Origin: JANNMJ01 sp031397815 | Lineage (GTDB): Bacteria > Bacteroidota > Bacteroidia > Cytophagales > Hymenobacteraceae | NCBI GenBank assembly: GCA_031397815.1 | Contig: JANNMJ010000031.1 | Span: 1 to 9,713, forward strand | DNA length: 9,713 nt | Direction of reading: 5' to 3' | Shown here: positions 6,482 to 9,713 of the stretch, in pieces | How the letters are laid out: the number at the start of each line of letters is the position of its first letter | Numbering within the stretch: position 1 is the stretch's first letter | Position numbers and translations under genes: made by a program | Notes under the pieces: generated by a model | Databases searched by the model: none | Told to the model about the DNA's origin: nothing | Seen by the model: the letters and a program-made list of their open reading frames with translations, nothing else

Positions 6482-9400
6482 GTGTTGCGTTTCCTGCTCC
6501 GCAGTTGTGGTGTTGGTCTGGCCGTGCTGGTCGGGCTGCTTCGGGTGGCCGGGCAGTCGGCGCTGCCCGCCGGGGTGCGGCATTTCAACCTCACCGACGG
6601 CCTCCCGCATCGGCAGATCAACTGCCTGCTGCAAGACCAGACCGGCCTACTGTGGGTCGGCACCGAGCGCGGCCTGACCCGGTTCGACGGCACCCGGTTC
6701 GAGTCCATCGGCTCCGATTCGGCCGCTGCTACCGGGTTGCTCGCCGGGCCGGTCAACTCCTTGGCCGAAGAGCCGGGGCGCGCTATTTGGGCGGGCACCC
6801 CTACCGGTCTGCGGCGCCTCGACCTGCGCACCGGCCAAGAAACCCGCCTCCGCGCCGACCCCGCCGGGCGCACCCCCAACCACGAGCGCATCTTCGCGCT
6901 GCTCTACACCCACGACGGCCAGCTTTACGCGGGGTCGAATGCGGGGTGGCTGCTGCGGCGGCACCCCGGCACCCTGACGTTCGAGCGGGTGGCTTTGCTG
7001 CCCGTTTTCGGCCCCTACCCGCCGTGGATTTGCGGCCTCGACGAAGACGCCGACGGGCACATCTGGATCGGCACGCAGCACCACCACGCCGCCTTTCGGT
7101 ATTCGCCGCGCACCCGGCGCCTGACGCAGTTCCGGGCGCCGTCGGGCGCCCGGCAGTCGGCAACGCTCGCGCTCACGCCCGACCGCCGTACCGTGTTCGT
7201 CAATATGGCCATCGACGGCCTGTTTCAGCTCGATGCCGCCACCGACCAGCTCCGGCCGCTCCTCAGCGGGCAGGCGGGCACGCGGCGGCAGCGCGAAACG
7301 CTCGTCGATGCCCAGCGGCGGATTTGGTACGGCTGGCTGACCGGCTCGCTCAACCGCTTCGACCCCGCTACGGGCCAAATCACCGATTTAGGACGCGGGA
7401 TGCCGTTCGTCGGGAATCTGCAAAGCACCTACCTCGACCACGCCGAAACCGTCTGGATTGGTACCCAGAACGACCTTTTTCAGTTTCGCGAAGCCGCTCA
7501 GACCTTCCAGCGCCTGCTGATGCAGCCCGCCGATAGCGCCGTCGGGCGGCGCTACTCCACGCGCGGCCTGCTGGAGCTGCCCGACGGAGAGCTGCTCGTG
7601 GCGTCGTACCGGGGGATGTTGCGCGTCAATCCGCAGTCGGGCAAAGTGGTCAGGACGTACCCCGGCACCACGGCCACCGGGGCGCCGCTTGATATGATTG
7701 GGTTTGCGCTGCTGGCCGAACCCGATTCGGCCGGGCGCGGCGTGTGGGTGCTCTCGGAAGGGCAAGGCTTGTGCTGGCTCGACCTGCGCACCGGCCGCTA
7801 CCAGCCCGCCGAGCTGCACCCCTCCGCGCAGCCGCGCTTCGGGCGGGCGCTTGTGCCTGATGGGCGCGGGCGGCTCTGGATTGCGACCTACGAAGGCGTG
7901 TTCATTTTCGACCGAAAAACGCGCATGATGCGTCGCTTTCGCGATTCTACCCTCCCCCGTGCCACCTACCTGCACGGCTTCGTGGTGACGGCGCACGAAG
8001 GGCAAATCTGGCTCGGCGCCGAGGAAGGGTTGTTTCAGATCGACCCGGTCGTGCAGCGCGTGCGGAGCCGGTTTGCCGTGGGCGGCGGCAGCGTGCGGGC
8101 GGTTTGGTTCGATACGGTCGGCCGCGCGTGGGTCGGCACCACGACCGGCCTTTACCGCCTCGACCCCACCACCGGCCGCACCGAGCGCTTCGGCAAAGAG
8201 CAGGGTCTCGCCGACCCCGTCATCGACGCCCTGCTTCCCGGCCCCGGTCAGCAGCTTTGGATTAGTACGGATAACGGACTCAGCGTCCTTGACCGCCGCA
8301 CGTACCGCTGCACGAGTTTTTTTCAGACCGATGGCCTTTCTGATAACGAGCTGAACGTCGGGTCGGCGCTGCGGACCCGCGCCGGGGAGCTGTATTTCGG
8401 CACCGTCAATGGCCTGACGCGGTGCGTGCCGCGCCCGCTGCCGCCGCCCATCCGCAGCACCGTGCAGCTCACGAGCCTGACGTGGCTCGACGGCGCCACC
8501 GGGCAGACGCGCCGCCGCCAATTCGGCCTTGCGCCCGCCCACGACACCCTCCCGCAGCTCACGCTGCAACCCGACGACCTGTTCTTCGGCGCCTCGTTCG
8601 TCCTCACCGATTTCGATTACCCCACCCACCACCGCTACGCCTATCGCCTCGCGGGCTTCGACCAAAACTGGAACCCCGCCGACGCCAGTCACTCGCTGCG
8701 CTACACCAGTCTGCCGCCCGGCGCGTACGCCCTCCAGCTCCGCGCTGCCGGGCGCGATGGTCGGTGGCGCCCCGCTAGCACCGTGCTGCATGTCACCGTG
8801 CTAAGCCCGATTTACCTCCGCTGGTGGTTCGTGCTGCTGAGCGTGTTGGCGGGCGGCGCGGTGGTTTGGGGCGCGTGGCGCGCGCGGCTTCAGCGCGTCC
8901 GCGAGCTGGAGCAAGTCCGCATCCGCCTCGCCGCCGACCTGCACGACGAGGTCGGCGCGTGGCTGACGCGGGTGAGTATGTACGCCGAGCTGGCCCGCAC
9001 CGGCGGCTATTCCGCCGAGCGCCAACAGCAGCAGCTCGACCGCATCACCGACGCCAGTCGGCAGGCGATTGCGACGATGAGCGACGTAGTCTGGGCCGTG
9101 GATGCGCGTAACGACCGCCTAGGCGACCTCATCGGCCGGATGCAGGACCTCGCGCAGGCGCTCCTCACGCCCGCCAACCGCACCTACACCTTCCAGCAAA
9201 ACAGCCTCGACCCCGAGCGCCTGCTCCCGCCCGCCGTTCGCCAGAACCTCTTTCTGATTTACAAGGAAGCTCTTCACAACGTCGTGCGCCACTCAGCGGC
9301 GGCGCACGTCCGCGTCTTCATCGGTTACCACCCCGACGGCACCTTCCACCTCGAAATTGCCGACGACGGTCCCGCGAAAATCCCCGCTACGCCCGGCTCC

Positions 9401-9514
9401 GGCCAGGGCCTGCGCAACATGCAGCTCCGCGCCAGCGCCTTGAAAAACGCCACGCTTACGGTGGAGAAGCGCGCCGGTGGGCATCGGGTGGAGCTGCGGG
9501 TGGTGGGGTTGTGA
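6482..9514 (+). CDS. Two-component-propeller sensor histidine kinase
   Basis: A 1010-residue membrane sensor kinase. The start is GTG at 6482, giving a signal peptide (MLRFLLRSCGVGLAVLVGLL, cleavage near AGQ|SA). The periplasmic part (about 37-660) has about 14 propeller repeats of the form LLxDxxGxLWVGTxxGLxRxD, enough for two seven-bladed propellers, followed by a Y_Y_Y domain (about 692-770, with YAYRLAGFDQNW and SLPPGAYALQLRAAG). One membrane helix (about 778-800) leads to a cytoplasmic HisKA_3-type domain with phospho-acceptor His821 in ADLHDEVG, and a HATPase_c domain with N-box Asn933 (EALHNVVRH), G1 box DDGP (961-964) and G2 box GSGQGLRNM (972-980). All expected kinase residues are present. 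It ends right after the ATPase domain, with no receiver or AraC-type domain, so it is not a hybrid one-protein system. It should sense a ligand and phosphorylate a separate regulator, typically LuxR/NarL type. No such regulator lies in the window. It is divergent from the secreted VCBS gene. The ligand is unknown; sugars are common for the glycan-sensing relatives. Confidence 0.94.
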   Translation: MLRFLLRSCGVGLAVLVGLLRVAGQSALPAGVRHFNLTDGLPHRQINCLLQDQTGLLWVGTERGLTRFDGTRFESIGSDSAAATGLLAGPVNSLAEEPGRAIWAGTPTGLRRLDLRTGQETRLRADPAGRTPNHERIFALLYTHDGQLYAGSNAGWLLRRHPGTLTFERVALLPVFGPYPPWICGLDEDADGHIWIGTQHHHAAFRYSPRTRRLTQFRAPSGARQSATLALTPDRRTVFVNMAIDGLFQLDAATDQLRPLLSGQAGTRRQRETLVDAQRRIWYGWLTGSLNRFDPATGQITDLGRGMPFVGNLQSTYLDHAETVWIGTQNDLFQFREAAQTFQRLLMQPADSAVGRRYSTRGLLELPDGELLVASYRGMLRVNPQSGKVVRTYPGTTATGAPLDMIGFALLAEPDSAGRGVWVLSEGQGLCWLDLRTGRYQPAELHPSAQPRFGRALVPDGRGRLWIATYEGVFIFDRKTRMMRRFRDSTLPRATYLHGFVVTAHEGQIWLGAEEGLFQIDPVVQRVRSRFAVGGGSVRAVWFDTVGRAWVGTTTGLYRLDPTTGRTERFGKEQGLADPVIDALLPGPGQQLWISTDNGLSVLDRRTYRCTSFFQTDGLSDNELNVGSALRTRAGELYFGTVNGLTRCVPRPLPPPIRSTVQLTSLTWLDGATGQTRRRQFGLAPAHDTLPQLTLQPDDLFFGASFVLTDFDYPTHHRYAYRLAGFDQNWNPADASHSLRYTSLPPGAYALQLRAAGRDGRWRPASTVLHVTVLSPIYLRWWFVLLSVLAGGAVVWGAWRARLQRVRELEQVRIRLAADLHDEVGAWLTRVSMYAELARTGGYSAERQQQQLDRITDASRQAIATMSDVVWAVDARNDRLGDLIGRMQDLAQALLTPANRTYTFQQNSLDPERLLPPAVRQNLFLIYKEALHNVVRHSAAAHVRVFIGYHPDGTFHLEIADDGPAKIPATPGSGQGLRNMQLRASALKNATLTVEKRAGGHRVELRVVGL

Positions 9515-9520
9515 GGGGAA

Positions 9521-9554
9521 GATGTGGGGATGTGGAGGAGATGTGGAGATGTGG
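9521..9554. repeat. Short gatgtgg direct repeats
   Basis: Four copies of gatgtgg start at 9521, 9529, 9540 and 9548, just after the kinase stop codon. The intervals alternate 8, 11 and 8 bases, so it is a small two-level tandem duplication. No function is evident. Confidence 0.7.
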
Positions 9555-9593
9555 GTAATAGGTTTTCTATGGCGGGCTGTATCTGGGTGTCCC

Positions 9594-9713
9594 CCCACCC
9601 CGGCCCTTCGGGCCACTCCTCCCCTCCGGGGGCGGGGAGTTTTCACGCTTTTTGTATTAGAAACGAGCACCCCGCCCCCTTGGGGGAGGTGTGCCCCGAA
9701 GGGGCGGGGTGGG
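9594..9713. repeat. Large GC-rich imperfect inverted repeat at the window edge
   Basis: Bases 9594-9637 pair, with a few mismatches and a one-base gap, with 9670-9713, leaving a 32-base AT-richer centre. Each arm contains its own palindromes, for example ggcccttcgggcc at 9602-9614 and gccccgaaggggc at 9693-9705. C/G-rich repeats of this look are common between genes in Bacteroidota, as I recall, and their role is not established. The right arm stops exactly at the window end, so it may extend further. Confidence 0.78.
9619..9643 (+). terminator. Possible terminator of the kinase gene
   Basis: The stem ctcccc (9619-9624) with ggggag (9634-9639) is followed by TTTT (9640-9643), about 105 bases after the kinase stop. 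It lies within the left arm of the larger inverted repeat, so the full-length fold could compete with it. It suggests that transcription ends here and that the kinase is not cotranscribed with a downstream regulator. Confidence 0.35.

Noticed and set aside
7388..8791. 467-codon open frame antisense to the kinase gene
   Set aside because: It is a shadow frame of a GC-rich gene. The sense strand has complete propeller, Y_Y_Y and kinase domains, while the antisense product is low-complexity and domainless.

Overview
The window looks like a GC-rich member of the Bacteroidota, probably Cytophagales (a Hymenobacter/Spirosoma-like lineage). The evidence is a very large secreted protein with a C-terminal type IX secretion (T9SS) sorting domain, a periplasmic two-component-propeller histidine kinase of a type typical of this phylum, no Shine-Dalgarno sequence before the genes, and a TAnnTTTG-type -7 promoter element. 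The genus is an inference; no marker gene is present.

Layout. (1) 1-643: a small gene for an exported, basic, low-complexity protein of unknown function (137-562, +), closed by a strong intrinsic terminator (598-643). (2) 644-1394: about 750 bases with no credible gene but dense repeat structure. It holds five 20-bp tandem repeats (660-760), a 35-bp imperfect inverted repeat (761-795 versus 1245-1279) with a palindromic hairpin at each outer end, nine 21-bp tandem repeats (864-1052), a perfect 26-bp inverted repeat (1084-1149), two smaller hairpins (1166-1215) and another hairpin at 1331-1351. Together 741-1305 looks like a non-autonomous, MITE/REP-like element or a highly structured non-coding locus. 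(3) 1395-6251 (-): a 1618-residue secreted protein with two copies of an Ig-like domain plus seven FG-GAP/VCBS repeats, a long C-terminal region and a T9SS sorting domain. (4) 6252-6481: the divergent intergenic region, with a -7 box for the leftward gene and an 8-8-8 dyad that could be an operator. (5) 6482-9514 (+): a 1010-residue sensor histidine kinase with about 14 propeller repeats (probably two seven-bladed domains), a Y_Y_Y domain, one membrane helix, and a complete HisKA_3/HATPase core. (6) 9515-9713: a short direct repeat, a terminator-like hairpin and a large GC-rich inverted repeat reaching the window edge.

How the genes may work together. The secreted FG-GAP protein and the kinase are transcribed divergently from one 230-bp region, so shared control is possible, but nothing in the sequence proves a link. 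The kinase should sense a periplasmic ligand and phosphorylate a response regulator that is not in this window. No defence system, reverse transcriptase, transposase, integrase, CRISPR array, tRNA or rRNA was seen. The most unusual part is the non-coding repeat complex at 660-1306.
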